Notes under the pieces: generated by a model
What the model saw: the letters and a program-made list of their open reading frames with translations, nothing else
Databases searched by the model: none
What the model was told of the DNA's origin: nothing
Program-made: the position numbers and the translations under genes
DNA from: Paenibacillus sp. BIHB 4019
GTDB lineage: Bacteria > Bacillota > Bacilli > Paenibacillales > Paenibacillaceae
Assembly: GCF_002741035.1 (NCBI RefSeq)
Contig: NZ_CP016808.1
Span: forward strand, 7,182,672-7,246,671
Direction: 5' to 3'
DNA length: 64,000 nt
Shown here: piece after piece, positions 48,118 to 57,753 of the stretch
How positions within the stretch are numbered: position 1 is the stretch's first letter
Layout: every line of letters starts with the position of its first letter

Positions 48118-48487
48118 CTTCTGTTCCCCCTCCCATTGTCGCCTCATGAAGCGGCAGTCCCATCTGCTCGATATGATGCTTCGTTGATTCTGTGCCATAC
48201 TCATGCAGAAGCTGATAAATTTGGACAATTAAAGAATCGTAGCCGTAGTTCATTTCTTCATCACTAGCCGGGCTGAACGGTGTTTTGGCAAAATGGAACG
48301 TCTGCAATTCATCCATGCTCGAAAGCTCCTCAAACAGCTCCTGCAAGCGGATAAACTCCCGTTCGTTCGCCATAATCTCCAGCTCGTAGGCTGCCGCGCC
48401 CTGATCCTCAAGAATTTGCCCAGCCTGGACGGATACATAATATTTTCGGCGGGTTTGATCCAATCCATCGCCTTGTCTCATTTGCAA
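48101..48487 (-). CDS. conserved hypothetical protein, 128 aa
   Basis: TTG 48487, seven bases after GAAGGGAG, gives 128 residues starting (Leu read as Met)-QMRQGDGLDQ. Alpha/beta with a VSVQAGQILEDQGAAAYELEI strand-helix and FIRLQELFEELSSMDE; acidic. No known family. The C-terminal part is helix-rich (QIYQLLHEYGTES). It is divergent from asnB and coupled to the 44-residue gene. Confidence 0.7.
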   Translation of the reverse strand: MQMRQGDGLDQTRRKYYVSVQAGQILEDQGAAAYELEIMANEREFIRLQELFEELSSMDELQTFHFAKTPFSPASDEEMNYGYDSLIVQIYQLLHEYGTESTKHHIEQMGLPLHEATMGGGTEDESIT

Positions 48488-48641
48488 GCTGACACTCCCT
48501 TCCAAATTTATGCCGCAAACACAGCTGCTTGCCGCGCCGCCATCCCTAGCTTCCCCAGATGGACAGACATTTTATGCCTTTTTTCAGCATATGACTATTA
48601 TTATCGCGACTGGAGTCCTGCAGAAGAGAGGGATGAGGGCA

Positions 48642-50489
48642 ATGTGTGGAATAACCGGCTGGATTGATTGGACGCGCGATCTAACCCAAGACAGCAGCAT
48701 TTTGGAAAAAATGACAAAAACATTGGAGCTTCGCGGGCCTGACGCCTCAGGCACTTGGATATCAGCGCATTGTGCGCTTGGACACCGGCGGCTTAGCGTG
48801 ATCGATCCGGAAAATGGCGCCCAGCCAATGATTCGGCGCACTGAAGACGATGATCTATTTATCATCGTCTATAACGGCGAATTATACAACGCAGGCGAGC
48901 TGCGCAAGGAATTGGAGGCTGCTGGAAGCAAATTTACAACGACCTGCGATACAGAGGTGCTGCTTCTTGCTTTTATGCATTGGGGCAAAGCTTGCGTCGA
49001 ACGGTTTAATGGCATATTCGCCTTTGCAATATGGAATGTGGAAGAGCAGGAGCTTTTTTTGGCTCGCGACAGACTTGGCGTCAAGCCTTTGTTCATCAGT
49101 CAGGCAAACGGGCTGTTTCTGTTCGGCTCAGAACCAAAGGCCATATTAGCACATCCAGACGTGCTGCCGGAGGTCGGTGCTGAAGGGCTTGCTGAGCTGT
49201 TTATACTTGGTCCTGCACGTACGCCAGGCCAAGGCGTCTATAAGCATATTACCGAGCTGCTGCCAGCCGAGTGCATGACCGTGTCGCAGGCGGGCATCCG
49301 CAAAGCGAAATATTGGAGCCTCGAAAGCTCGCCACATACGGAAAACGTTCAAGAAACGGCCGAGCATGTCCGCGACCTGCTCCGCGATACGACCGAGCGC
49401 CAGCTCGTATCGGATGTCCCGGTGTGCACACTGCTGTCTGGCGGGCTGGATTCCAGCGCCTTGACGACGCTTGCAGTGCAATATTACGAGCAGACCGGGC
49501 AAGGAAATGTTCATACGTTTTCAGTCGATTATGCGGATAATGCCAAGCATTTTAAAGCTCATGCGTTTCAGCCAAACAGCGACGCCCCTTGGATCGAGCG
49601 TATGACCACCTACCTCGATACCATCCATCATCCGGTGCAGTTTGATACGCCGGAGCTGGTAGCCGCTTTGCGGGATGCCACCTTCGCCCGTGACCTGCCA
49701 GGCATGGCGGACGTCGATGCTTCGCTGCTTTTGTTTTGCCGTGAAATTAAAAAAGAAGCGACCGTCGCCATTTCTGGTGAGGCGGCCGATGAAATTTTTG
49801 GCGGCTATCCATGGTTCCACCGCGAGGATGCGCTGAACGCGTCCACCTTCCCATGGTCGCTCGCCTCGAATATGCGCGCCAGCCTGCTCGCCCCGGATGT
49901 GGAAAAATGGATTAAGCCGCTCGATTATATCGGCGACCGCTACGCCCAAGCGGTAGCAGAAGTGCCCCATCTGGATGGCGAAAGCGAGGCTGTACGCAAA
50001 ATGCGGCAAATGTCTTATCTCAACATTACCCGCTTTATGCCAACGCTGCTGGACCGGAAGGACCGCATGAGCATGGCTGCCGGACTGGAAGTCCGCGTGC
50101 CATTTTGCGACCATCGCCTCGTGCAGTATGTATGGAATATTCCTTGGGATATTAAAACATCGGGAGACCGCGAAAAAGGCATTTTACGCAAGGCTCTCCG
50201 CGGCGTATTGCCAGACGATGTGCTGACACGCAAAAAAAGTCCGTATCCGAAGACGCATAATCCGAATTATTTAGCGGCTGTCAAAGGGCTGCTGCTTGAC
50301 CTATTAAACGACTCCTCCTCCCCATTGCTCCCGCTCATTGATGTCAAAAAAGTGCGCGAGCTCGCCGAGTCTGCTGACGCCAGCTCCAATATCCCCTGGT
50401 TCGGCCAATTAATGTCTGGCCCCCAGCTGTTTGCTTATTTGTATCAAATGAATCTGTGGCTGAAGGAGTACAGCATTCGTATTAAATGA
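48642..50489 (+). CDS. asnB: asparagine synthetase (glutamine-hydrolysing), AsnB/AsnO type
   Basis: 615 residues from ATG 48642, so that Cys2 is the N-terminal nucleophile after Met removal (MCGITGW); the frame is open 44 codons earlier, but a class II glutaminase must begin at this Met-Cys. Glutaminase domain (1-210) with RLSVIDPENGAQPM and NGELYNAGELR; synthetase domain with the ATP pyrophosphatase motif LLSGGLDSSAL near 258, GEAADEIFGGYPW, and RVPFCDHRLVQYVW. It makes Asn from Asp, Gln and ATP. Size matches the 610-630 residue Bacillus group with a sporulation-type member. Confidence 0.93.
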   Translation: MCGITGWIDWTRDLTQDSSILEKMTKTLELRGPDASGTWISAHCALGHRRLSVIDPENGAQPMIRRTEDDDLFIIVYNGELYNAGELRKELEAAGSKFTTTCDTEVLLLAFMHWGKACVERFNGIFAFAIWNVEEQELFLARDRLGVKPLFISQANGLFLFGSEPKAILAHPDVLPEVGAEGLAELFILGPARTPGQGVYKHITELLPAECMTVSQAGIRKAKYWSLESSPHTENVQETAEHVRDLLRDTTERQLVSDVPVCTLLSGGLDSSALTTLAVQYYEQTGQGNVHTFSVDYADNAKHFKAHAFQPNSDAPWIERMTTYLDTIHHPVQFDTPELVAALRDATFARDLPGMADVDASLLLFCREIKKEATVAISGEAADEIFGGYPWFHREDALNASTFPWSLASNMRASLLAPDVEKWIKPLDYIGDRYAQAVAEVPHLDGESEAVRKMRQMSYLNITRFMPTLLDRKDRMSMAAGLEVRVPFCDHRLVQYVWNIPWDIKTSGDREKGILRKALRGVLPDDVLTRKKSPYPKTHNPNYLAAVKGLLLDLLNDSSSPLLPLIDVKKVRELAESADASSNIPWFGQLMSGPQLFAYLYQMNLWLKEYSIRIK

Positions 50490-50801
50490 TGCTACCGTTG
50501 TCGAAAACGGAGAAAGATCAATAGAACTTTCAATAAACAGCATTATGGATGCAGTAGATGAAATTATAGTCGTTGATACGGGCTCAAAAGATGAAACACT
50601 TGCCATTCTCAAACGGCTAGCTGAGGAACAAGAAAAAGTGCAGCTGCAGATCAAGGAAATGCCCGCCTCTGGATGCAGCTTGGAAGGGAAATGAAATCGT
50701 TTGACCCCGCCAAGGCGCTTCATTTTTTAAACCGCGCAGAGTCGCTTACAACAAATGAAGGCCTGCTGAAATGGATACGTGAAAGCAAAAACGGACTATA
50801 A
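50488..50801 (+). pseudogene. glycosyltransferase family 2 remnant
   Basis: Directly after asnB, the frame starting at 50488 reads a GT2-like N-terminus: VENGERSIELSINSIM, then DEIIVVDTGSKDETLAIL (nucleotide-sugar motif), until a TGA at about 50694. A second frame then gives a C-terminal fragment KSFDPAKALHFLNRAE... ending at TAA 50801. The middle, about 200 codons, is missing. No start codon or ribosome site. A decayed gene of the SunS-like, TPR-containing GT2 type. Confidence 0.7.
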
Positions 50802-50842
50802 AAAAAGGAAGCGGCACGCCTCGCAGCGTGCTCGCTTCCTTT
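50802..50842. terminator. bidirectional terminator between asnB region and rdgB
   Basis: AAAAGGAAGCG-GCACGC and GCGTGC-T-CGCTTCCTTTT, 17 paired bases with one bulge and a 6-nt loop, ending in T's on both strands. Confidence 0.85.
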
Positions 50843-50873
50843 TTAGTTATGAGTAGCCCTAATTTTTGCGCTG

Positions 50874-51512
50874 CTAGACCAGCTTCGGCAAAAGCTCCTT
50901 AAGCGCATTGCCGCGATGGCTGATCTGCTGCTTCTCTTCCTTGGACAGCTGCGCCATGCCGCGATTAAGCGTTGGCAGCCAAAACAATGGATCGTAGCCG
51001 AAGCCGCCATCCCCGCGCGGCTTGTCCATAATAAAGCCGTCAACGGTTCCTTCGGCTTCCATAAACTCGCCCGTCGCTGGATCGTACAGCGCCAGCACGC
51101 ATACAAACTGCGCACGGCTCAGCAGCTTCGTGCCATCCTCCAGTGCCTCCGCCGCTTCAGGCAACGCCAAGCGGTTCAGCTCCGCTAGCAGCTTCGCATT
51201 ATTCGAGCTGTCCGTAGCTCCTTCGCCAGAATATCTGGCTGAATATACGCCTGGAGCACCGGCAAGCGCTGCTACGCTCAAGCCGGAATCATCGGCGAGA
51301 ACTGGCACCTGGAAGGCATCGCCCGCCGCCTTCGCTTTAATTCGCGCATTTGCCGAGAATGTATCGCCATCCTCCACAATATCCGCAAACTCTGGGTATT
51401 CGTTCAGGCTGACTACGCGCTTGCCAAGCTTCGCGAATGCGTGGGCAAATTCCTGGACCTTGCCCTCGTTTTTCGTAGCAATCAGAATGATCTCGCTGCT
51501 TAGCTCCATCAT
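50874..51512 (-). CDS. rdgB: non-canonical purine NTP pyrophosphatase (RdgB/HAM1)
   Basis: 212 residues. ITPase family: the N-terminal [18 protein letters not shown], central [12 protein letters not shown] and [23 protein letters not shown], and [12 protein letters not shown] near 175. Hydrolyses dITP/XTP to prevent misincorporation. The start ATG overlaps the rph stop (ATGATGG, 4 bp), so the gene is coupled to rph. The order gerM-rph-rdgB is the same as in Bacillus subtilis. Confidence 0.96.
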   Translation of the reverse strand: MMELSSEIILIATKNEGKVQEFAHAFAKLGKRVVSLNEYPEFADIVEDGDTFSANARIKAKAAGDAFQVPVLADDSGLSVAALAGAPGVYSARYSGEGATDSSNNAKLLAELNRLALPEAAEALEDGTKLLSRAQFVCVLALYDPATGEFMEAEGTVDGFIMDKPRGDGGFGYDPLFWLPTLNRGMAQLSKEEKQQISHRGNALKELLPKLV

Positions 51513-52258
51513 TTCTCTGCTCCTCCTCCGATCAGCCCTGCTGCTTCCCCAAGCACCTCGCGCTGCTTTGCAATCAGCTCAGCAATGCCGCCCTCCGCCA
51601 GTTCCAGAAGCTCATTCAGCTCCTTGCGGGAAAATGGCGCGTCCTCGCCTGTACCTTGAAGCTCCACAAATTGGCCGCTTCCCGTCATCACGACGTTCAT
51701 GTCCACCTTGGCCTTAGAGTCCTCGTCATAAGCAAGGTCCAGCATCGGCTGATCTTGAATAACGCCTACGCTCACCGAAGCCAAATAATCTGTAATCGGA
51801 TATTTCGTAAAGGTGACGTTCGTCGACAGCTTGTTCACTGCCAGACAAAGCGCGAGAAAAGAGCCAGTGATCGAGGTTGTGCGCGTGCCTCCATCCGCTT
51901 GAATGACATCGCAATCGAGCGTAATCGTTCTTTCTCCAAGCGCCTGCAAATCTACGACAGACCGCAAAGCTCTGCCAATGAGACGTTGGATTTCCATCGT
52001 ACGGCCCGTCAGCTTGCCCTTAGCCGCCTCCCGATGATTGCGCGAATGGGTTGCTCTGGGCAGCATCGAATATTCCGCTGTAATCCAGCCTTTGCCCTGA
52101 TTTTTCATAAAAGGAGGCACACGCTCCTCCACGCTTGCTGTACAAATGACCTTCGTTTCTCCGACCTCAATTAGGACGGATCCTTCCGCATATTTATTTA
52201 CGCCCGCCGTAATGGTAACCGGTCGCAGCTCATTGGTTTGACGCCCATCTGTTCTCAT
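51509..52258 (-). CDS. rph: ribonuclease PH
   Basis: 250 residues counted from ATG 52258 (AGGAGGC upstream), starting [14 protein letters not shown]. Phosphorolytic tRNA 3'-end trimming enzyme. Family motifs: [74 protein letters not shown], and [20 protein letters not shown]. The C-terminus is helical ([14 protein letters not shown]). 15 codons of open frame before ATG 52258 are not conserved. Confidence 0.97.
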   Translation of the reverse strand: MRTDGRQTNELRPVTITAGVNKYAEGSVLIEVGETKVICTASVEERVPPFMKNQGKGWITAEYSMLPRATHSRNHREAAKGKLTGRTMEIQRLIGRALRSVVDLQALGERTITLDCDVIQADGGTRTTSITGSFLALCLAVNKLSTNVTFTKYPITDYLASVSVGVIQDQPMLDLAYDEDSKAKVDMNVVMTGSGQFVELQGTGEDAPFSRKELNELLELAEGGIAELIAKQREVLGEAAGLIGGGAEK

Positions 52259-52409
52259 CGTAATGCAGCCTCCTAGCCTATGTTTCAACACAATACTACC
52301 CATTTTACCAAAGTAAAACTAGAAAAGCATCCGTAACCGCAAAAAGAGAGCGCCTATGCGCCCTCTCCCTTTCTTGAAGCCATCACGTAAGGCTCCTTTG
52401 CATTTACTT

Positions 52410-53471
52410 TTATGATTTCATCGCATTCACATGATGCGGTCTGCCGACTGGCTCGTTGTAAGAAGTATTCTGATCATCTACAACGTTCGCTTCACCGTTC
52501 AACCGGATTTGAACTTTCGCTGCTCCTGTATTTTCTGTCACAGATAAGACGACGGCCTGCAGCATTTCAGCAGGAGCATTTTGGCCGCTCTCATAGGCGG
52601 TATCTTGAAGATCCACCGTTACAGTATCATCCTTCTGCTCAATACTTGTAACCTGAACATCATTGGTCATGACGCCATTCAGCTGCTTGCGGTTAAGCGG
52701 GCCGGCAATCAGTTCCTCCACCGCTGCCTTCACCGTCGACTCGGGCCTTGCGATTAGCCTTGTAACGGGAACATAATATTGCTCTTCATTGGATGTTTGG
52801 GAGGAGAAATACAGCGTAACTGGCGTTGAGTAAGCCGAGCTGACGCCATCTGCTGTTTCCAGGTTGATGCCGACTGAGCGAGTAAGCGGACGGTCCAGCG
52901 GGAAACCATCAACCGGCATTTCACTCAGCTTGCTGCCCTCGTACCATAGCTCCACCTTTTCAATTCCGGTCATCGCCGTCAGCGTCCACGTAATGGCTTC
53001 AACGATTTCCCGTTCTTTCGTTGCCGTATAATCTGCAAAAGGAGCGGAAAACTCTACTGTAGCCATCTTCAACTGCGGATCCACATGGTAGGATTTAATT
53101 TGAGTACCTTGTGGAATCACAGCCTGAAAATCTTCCGGAAGCTGGCTTTCATAAGCGCCGCCATCGACCATCATTTCCAGCGCCTTCTGCCCGGCCGCTT
53201 CTTTGCCGCCAAGCGTCGTACGCAGCGAGATTGGTGCAAGGTATCCATTTTTGTCCTCTAAGTATACGGTCAACTGCGTTTCTTCTCCCTGTGGATTTAC
53301 GCTGCTTGTCTGTCCTGTATTCGTACCGTCAATGACGTTGGTTGATTCCGTCTGAGGCGGGTCAATCTCCTTGCTTGTCTCCGTTGAGAACAGCCCGCAC
53401 CCTGCGCTCAGCAGAGGCACAACCATAACACCGCTTATCGCGGCAAGGCGAATCCATTTCGTTTGAACCAT
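52410..53471 (-). CDS. gerM: GerMN-domain lipoprotein (GerM)
   Basis: 353 residues, GAGGAGG before the ATG. A lipobox (LSAGC, Cys about 25) marks a lipoprotein. Two GerMN domains: about 65-190 (LTVYLEDKNGYLAPISLR ... VEFSAPFADY) and about 215-340 (VTLYFSSQTSNEEQYYVPVTR ... VTVDLQDTAYE). GerM is needed in the mother cell for spore engulfment and germination. It lies upstream of rph-rdgB as in Bacillus, with a 150-bp gap. Confidence 0.93.
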   Translation of the reverse strand: MVQTKWIRLAAISGVMVVPLLSAGCGLFSTETSKEIDPPQTESTNVIDGTNTGQTSSVNPQGEETQLTVYLEDKNGYLAPISLRTTLGGKEAAGQKALEMMVDGGAYESQLPEDFQAVIPQGTQIKSYHVDPQLKMATVEFSAPFADYTATKEREIVEAITWTLTAMTGIEKVELWYEGSKLSEMPVDGFPLDRPLTRSVGINLETADGVSSAYSTPVTLYFSSQTSNEEQYYVPVTRLIARPESTVKAAVEELIAGPLNRKQLNGVMTNDVQVTSIEQKDDTVTVDLQDTAYESGQNAPAEMLQAVVLSVTENTGAAKVQIRLNGEANVVDDQNTSYNEPVGRPHHVNAMKS

Positions 53472-53610
53472 TTTGTTTTTTCCTCCTCTAGTGATTTTTG
53501 CCGCATGCGGCTTTGTACAACTCTCATTTTGTAGTAATATGTATACGAGCCCTTCCCCGTTTTAGACCAGTTTTGTCCACAAAATTACATCCAATAAGGG
53601 GGACACCAAG

Positions 53611-54150
53611 ATGACAACACCACAACCATACAGCTTGAACAGCCGCAAGGTTGCCGAAGCGACGGAGGAGTGGCTTGTAAAGCGCGGCATTACGAAAATC
53701 GCCGTGGCCCAGCTCGTGCATTTTTTGCAAAAGGATTATTTCCCAGAGCTAACAATCGATGAATGCATCGTAAATGTTGACGCTGTTTTATCCAAACGCG
53801 AGGTGCAAAATGCAGTGCTCACCGGCATCCAGCTCGATATGCTCGCCGAGGAAGGCAAGCTGCTGCCGCCGCTTCAGGAGATGATTAAAAACGATGAAGG
53901 GCTATACGGCTGCGATGAAATTCTCGCCTTGTCCATCGTCAATGTATATGGAAGCATCGGCTTCACAAACTTCGGCTATATTGACAAGCTGAAGCCCGGC
54001 ATTTTGAAAAAGCTTAACGATAAATCGAGCGGCGATGTACACACCTTCCTCGATGATATTATCGGTGCCATTGCAGCCTCAGCTGCAAGCCGCATTGCTC
54101 ATCGAAAGCAAGCGGAGCGTGAAGGAGCAACTAATCCCCCGCTCGATTAA
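53611..54150 (+). CDS. phosphatidylglycerophosphatase A family protein (YutG-like)
   Basis: 179 residues with AGGGGGACACC before the ATG. Features of the PgpA family: GITKIAVAQLVHFLQKDYFPELT at the N-terminus, then a hydrophilic region, and GYIDKLKPGILKKLNDKSSGDVHTFLDDIIGAIAASAASRI, with the conserved DDIIGA. Here the transmembrane parts are weak, as in the short YutG-type Firmicute proteins, which may act on phosphatidylglycerol phosphate. It is divergent from gerM. Confidence 0.88.
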   Translation: MTTPQPYSLNSRKVAEATEEWLVKRGITKIAVAQLVHFLQKDYFPELTIDECIVNVDAVLSKREVQNAVLTGIQLDMLAEEGKLLPPLQEMIKNDEGLYGCDEILALSIVNVYGSIGFTNFGYIDKLKPGILKKLNDKSSGDVHTFLDDIIGAIAASAASRIAHRKQAEREGATNPPLD

Positions 54151-54952
54151 AAGTCGGATAGATAACGAACAGGCGCCGCGTCTTGCCAAAGACGCAGCGC
54201 CTGTTTGATGTCTACCAGATAAAAGACTGCTTGCGCGTTTCACTAGCGCTCCCGATGCCCTCTCTCTCCCATCAACCATTCCGCCTCTCCATTTTCTTTT
54301 TTCTTTTTCCTTTAGGTATTCGGCATAAGCCACTCGGTATTCGACTTTCGACTTTCGGCACTCATGATTTCAGGTTTCAGGTTTTTATTTTCTGATTTTT
54401 ACTTTTTGATTCTTAATTTTTTGCTTTTTGCATTCTGCAATCTGCATTCTGCTTTCTGCTTTCTCGTATGGCCATGCAAATTGTTTGCTCTATTTTTTGC
54501 TTTATGCTGTTATCCCCTTAGCTCAGAAACCAGGCTTTCGTACGCAATCCCCCTTTTCTGAGCTAAGGGGATAACTCCCCAAAGCGAACAAAAGACAATA
54601 TTTATTTTCCCCTTCAAGCTCAACCATTCCTCACGCTTTCATTGCCTGGAATAGGCAATAATCATTCCTACCGCAAGCTACACCTCGCGCCGCTAAACAG
54701 CGTTGATTTGTAATCGCTTACATGATCAAAAGAGAACCTTTCCGCCTCTTTTCAGCTGAAAACGAGATTTTACAAAAAGCATGCCTGGGGACTATGATCA
54801 TCATTGCACCTGCCTCAAACCGAGTCGCTTGCGGAGAGAACAAGCAGCTTTTTTTTCCATGGTGAAAAAACTTATAACAGGAGATAGTAGCAATAACATG
54901 CTCTGCATAAATGCTTTATACTCTTACGACTAACTGCTGGCGGTGACCTGAA
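54151..54952. other. 800-bp non-coding region upstream of kimA
   Basis: Holds a terminator after the pgpA-like gene: CAGGCGC-CGCGTCTT / AAGACGC-AGCGCCTG (near 54169-54206) with TTTG. Then a T-rich low-complexity stretch 54280-54470 with TTCTGC/TTTCAGG iterations, a perfect 21-bp inverted repeat at 54509-54575, and about 380 bp of leader-like DNA before kimA. No open frame looks coding. I searched for a c-di-AMP riboswitch and could not support one. Confidence 0.6.
54509..54575. repeat. perfect 21-bp inverted repeat
   Basis: Left arm 54509-54529 starts GTTATCCCCTTAGCTCAG; right arm 54555-54575 is its exact complement; 25-nt spacer. No T-run follows. It may be a REP/MITE-type palindrome or part of a structured leader. 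Confidence 0.8.
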
Positions 54953-56779
54953 ATGATGACTTTTTTAAAACGGCTTTTAATTGGACGGCCGCTCAAATCC
55001 AATGAACTGGGCGACCAGAAACTGATCAAGCTGAAAGCGCTGGCCATTCTTTCGTCGGATGCCCTCTCCTCCGTTGCCTATGGACCGGAACAAATTTTGA
55101 TTGTCTTAATAACAGTAAGTGCTGCTGCATTCTGGTATTCAGTACCAATTGCTGCTTTCGTGCTCATTTTGCTGCTGGCGCTTATTCTGTCTTACCGGCA
55201 AATTATTTTCGCCTATCCGCATGGCGGGGGCGCATATGTCGTATCCAAAGAAAATCTCGGCATTTTCCCCGGATTAATTTCAGGCGGATCCTTGCTAGTG
55301 GACTACATATTGACGGTAGCGGTCAGCGTCTCCGCTGGAACCGACGCCATTACGTCGGCTTTTCCCAGCCTCCATGAGCATAATGTGTTGATTGCTGTTA
55401 TTTTCGTCATTTTAATTACGATATTGAATTTGCGTGGCGTGACCGAGTCGGCATCCATTCTCGCCTACCCGGTATATTTGTTCGTTCTTGCGCTGTTTAT
55501 TTTAATCGGAGCAGGTATTTACAATATTTCAACCGGCCATGTGCCGCCTGAGCTGCATACGCCGATTGGGACGCCAGTTGCAGGCATCAGCTTGTTCCTG
55601 CTGCTGCGTGCCTTTGCGTCTGGCAGCTCCGCGCTCACAGGGGTAGAAGCCATTTCCAATGCGATTCCAAACTTTCGCGACCCGGCTCCCCGGAATGCTG
55701 CAAAGACGCTCTCATCCATGGGCATTTTGCTGGCTATTCTTTTCTCTGGCATTGTGTTCCTTGCCTATTATTACGGCATTAAACCGGCGGTAGAAGTAAC
55801 CGTCGTTTCCCAAATTGCTGAGCATACGTTTGGGCGGCATTTTATGTATTTCTTCATTCAAGGCACTACGGCGCTGATTTTGATTTTGGCAGCTAATACA
55901 GGATATTCGGCTTTTCCGCTGCTCGCGGTGAATTTGGCTAAAGACAAGTTTATTCCGCGGATGTTTACGGTCAGGGGCGATCGCCTTGGCTATTCCAATG
56001 GCATTATCAGCCTTGGCGTGCTTTCCATCCTGTTGATTATTGCTTTTGGCGGTCAGACCGAGCATTTGATTCCGCTTTATGCGGTCGGGGTATTCATTCC
56101 ATTTACCTTGTCCCAGACGGGGATGATTGTGAAATGGATCCGCCAGAAGCCGAAGGGCTGGGTCGTGAAGCTGCTTATAAACTCGGCAGGGGCGCTCATC
56201 AGCTTGATCGTCACAATGATGTTCTTTTTGACGAAGTTCGCTCAAGTATGGCCTGTGCTCGTGTTTCTGCCGATTATTATTTATGTGTTTCACCGAATTA
56301 AAAAGCATTACAACGCCGTCGGCGAACAGCTGCGGCTCACCACGTGCGAGCCTGCAATGCCCATCGAAGGCAATGTGCTGATTTTGCCTGTGGCCGGAAT
56401 GACACATGTTGTCGATAATTCCATTGCTTATGCCAAGTCACTGTCCGTGAATCAAATTATTGCGGTGTATGTGCCATTTGAGCGGGAGGAAGGCGAAGCG
56501 TTCGAGGAAAAATGGAAGGATTGGCAGCCGGACGTGCGATTAGTCGTATTGCATTCGCCTTATCGTTCGGTTATGCAGCCGCTGCTGAAATTTATTGATA
56601 CGGTGGAGCGCAAGGCCAGCCAGTCCAGCTACCGCGTGACGGTGATTATACCGCAATTTATCCCGAAACGCGGCTGGCATAATATTTTGCACAACCAGAC
56701 GAGCTTTATGATTCGCGCCCTGCTGCTGCACCGCAAAAACGTCGTAGTTACGACCGTTCCCTATCATCTCAAAAAATAA
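54953..56779 (+). CDS. kimA: high-affinity potassium transporter KimA (APC-type KUP family)
   Basis: 608 residues with 12 membrane segments up to about 450 and a cytosolic C-terminal domain (450-608) like a universal-stress fold. The whole layout agrees with Bacillus subtilis KimA (YdaO), which has 607 residues: KALAILSSDALSSVAYGPEQIL, SKENLGIFPGLISGGSLLVDYILTVAVS, LTGVEAISNAIPNFRDP, and the final RxxWHxILHNQTSF. It is a proton-coupled K+ importer, in Bacillus controlled by c-di-AMP binding. GGCGGTGA precedes the paired ATG-ATG start. Confidence 0.93.
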   Translation: MMTFLKRLLIGRPLKSNELGDQKLIKLKALAILSSDALSSVAYGPEQILIVLITVSAAAFWYSVPIAAFVLILLLALILSYRQIIFAYPHGGGAYVVSKENLGIFPGLISGGSLLVDYILTVAVSVSAGTDAITSAFPSLHEHNVLIAVIFVILITILNLRGVTESASILAYPVYLFVLALFILIGAGIYNISTGHVPPELHTPIGTPVAGISLFLLLRAFASGSSALTGVEAISNAIPNFRDPAPRNAAKTLSSMGILLAILFSGIVFLAYYYGIKPAVEVTVVSQIAEHTFGRHFMYFFIQGTTALILILAANTGYSAFPLLAVNLAKDKFIPRMFTVRGDRLGYSNGIISLGVLSILLIIAFGGQTEHLIPLYAVGVFIPFTLSQTGMIVKWIRQKPKGWVVKLLINSAGALISLIVTMMFFLTKFAQVWPVLVFLPIIIYVFHRIKKHYNAVGEQLRLTTCEPAMPIEGNVLILPVAGMTHVVDNSIAYAKSLSVNQIIAVYVPFEREEGEAFEEKWKDWQPDVRLVVLHSPYRSVMQPLLKFIDTVERKASQSSYRVTVIIPQFIPKRGWHNILHNQTSFMIRALLLHRKNVVVTTVPYHLKK

Positions 56780-57753
56780 ATAACGCCCGCACGCTCCGTA
56801 CGCGATATCCGGCCCGACTGCTCCAGCTCATACAAATGGGCGAGCGTCTCGGCCATAGCAAAACGGTGCTGATGCGGGCTTTGTTGTGCCCGTGCACCGA
56901 AAGATCGTCCACACACCTCAAAGCCTGTGAGCGGCTCCTCCAGCATCAGCAGCATTTGCTCAAGCCGCTGCACATGATGCTGCTTAATTTCTGCGATTCG
57001 GCCAGCAAATGTCGTGAACGAATCATAATGCCCTGGAAAAGCGCGCTTAACCTCATATTCGCTTAAGCGATCCAGGCTTGCCAGAAAATCGCCAAGCGGA
57101 TTCATCTCCTCGCCAGGAACGACGCTAATATTGGGAGTTATGCGCGGAAGCACCTGATCGCCGCATATCATCCATTTTTTGTTGGCTTCATAGAAACAGA
57201 GTTGGCCATAGGCATGTCCTGGCGCATCAAGCAGCTCCCACTGTGAACCGCCAAGCTCAAGCGTCTCGCCAGCCTCTATATACCTGATTTGATCTTGCTG
57301 CGGCTGCGGCGAAACTTTTTCCTGAAAGCTGCTTAAGTTGCTGCTAATTTCGTCAATGTAGTGCTGCGGCATGCCATGCAGCGCAAATAATTCAGCAAGC
57401 TCTCCTGTCATTGTGCTGCCCTCTCCCCATAAGTGCCTAACATAGCGATGGGCACGCCGGGACATCAAGACTGGTGCGCCGCTTAACTCGGCAAAATAGC
57501 CCGCGAGACCGTAATGATCAGGATGCTGATGCGTAAGGACGATGCGCGAAATTTGCTCTGGCACAATCGAATGGTCCGCAAATACCGCTTCCCAAACCGC
57601 AAGCGTCTCCTCCGTTCGGAGACCAGGATCGATAAGCGTATAACCTCCCGCAGGCTCAGTAAATACATAGCTGTTTACCGTTTTTAAGGCAAAGGGCAGC
57701 GGAAGCCTCACTTGCAGCAGACCATGCTCCCATTGCACCGCTTGAGCCGCCAT
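56764..57753 (-). CDS. MBL-fold metallo-hydrolase
   Basis: 329 residues. Metallo-beta-lactamase fold: LTHQHPDHYG (HxHxDH, near residue 74), the PGHAYGQLCF histidine near 183, GDQVLPR aspartate near 205, and FPGHYDS near 240. The C-terminal 80 residues form a winged-helix-like end common to glyoxalase II-like proteins in Bacilli. Specific substrate unknown. It begins at the stop of the methyltransferase gene (TAATG), so they are co-translated. Confidence 0.9.
   Translation of the reverse strand: MAAQAVQWEHGLLQVRLPLPFALKTVNSYVFTEPAGGYTLIDPGLRTEETLAVWEAVFADHSIVPEQISRIVLTHQHPDHYGLAGYFAELSGAPVLMSRRAHRYVRHLWGEGSTMTGELAELFALHGMPQHYIDEISSNLSSFQEKVSPQPQQDQIRYIEAGETLELGGSQWELLDAPGHAYGQLCFYEANKKWMICGDQVLPRITPNISVVPGEEMNPLGDFLASLDRLSEYEVKRAFPGHYDSFTTFAGRIAEIKQHHVQRLEQMLLMLEEPLTGFEVCGRSFGARAQQSPHQHRFAMAETLAHLYELEQSGRISRTERAGVIYFLR

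Noticed and set aside
54183..54561. Two plus-strand open frames of 65-70 codons in the T-rich gap
   Set aside because: Phe/Leu-rich low-complexity translation, no ribosome site, overlapping terminator.
54600..54952. c-di-AMP (ydaO) riboswitch expected before kimA
   Set aside because: A few fragments recall the motif (AATCGCTTA, AGAGAACC), but the GGGGTGAA and CAGCTAACC-type blocks are missing; not supported.
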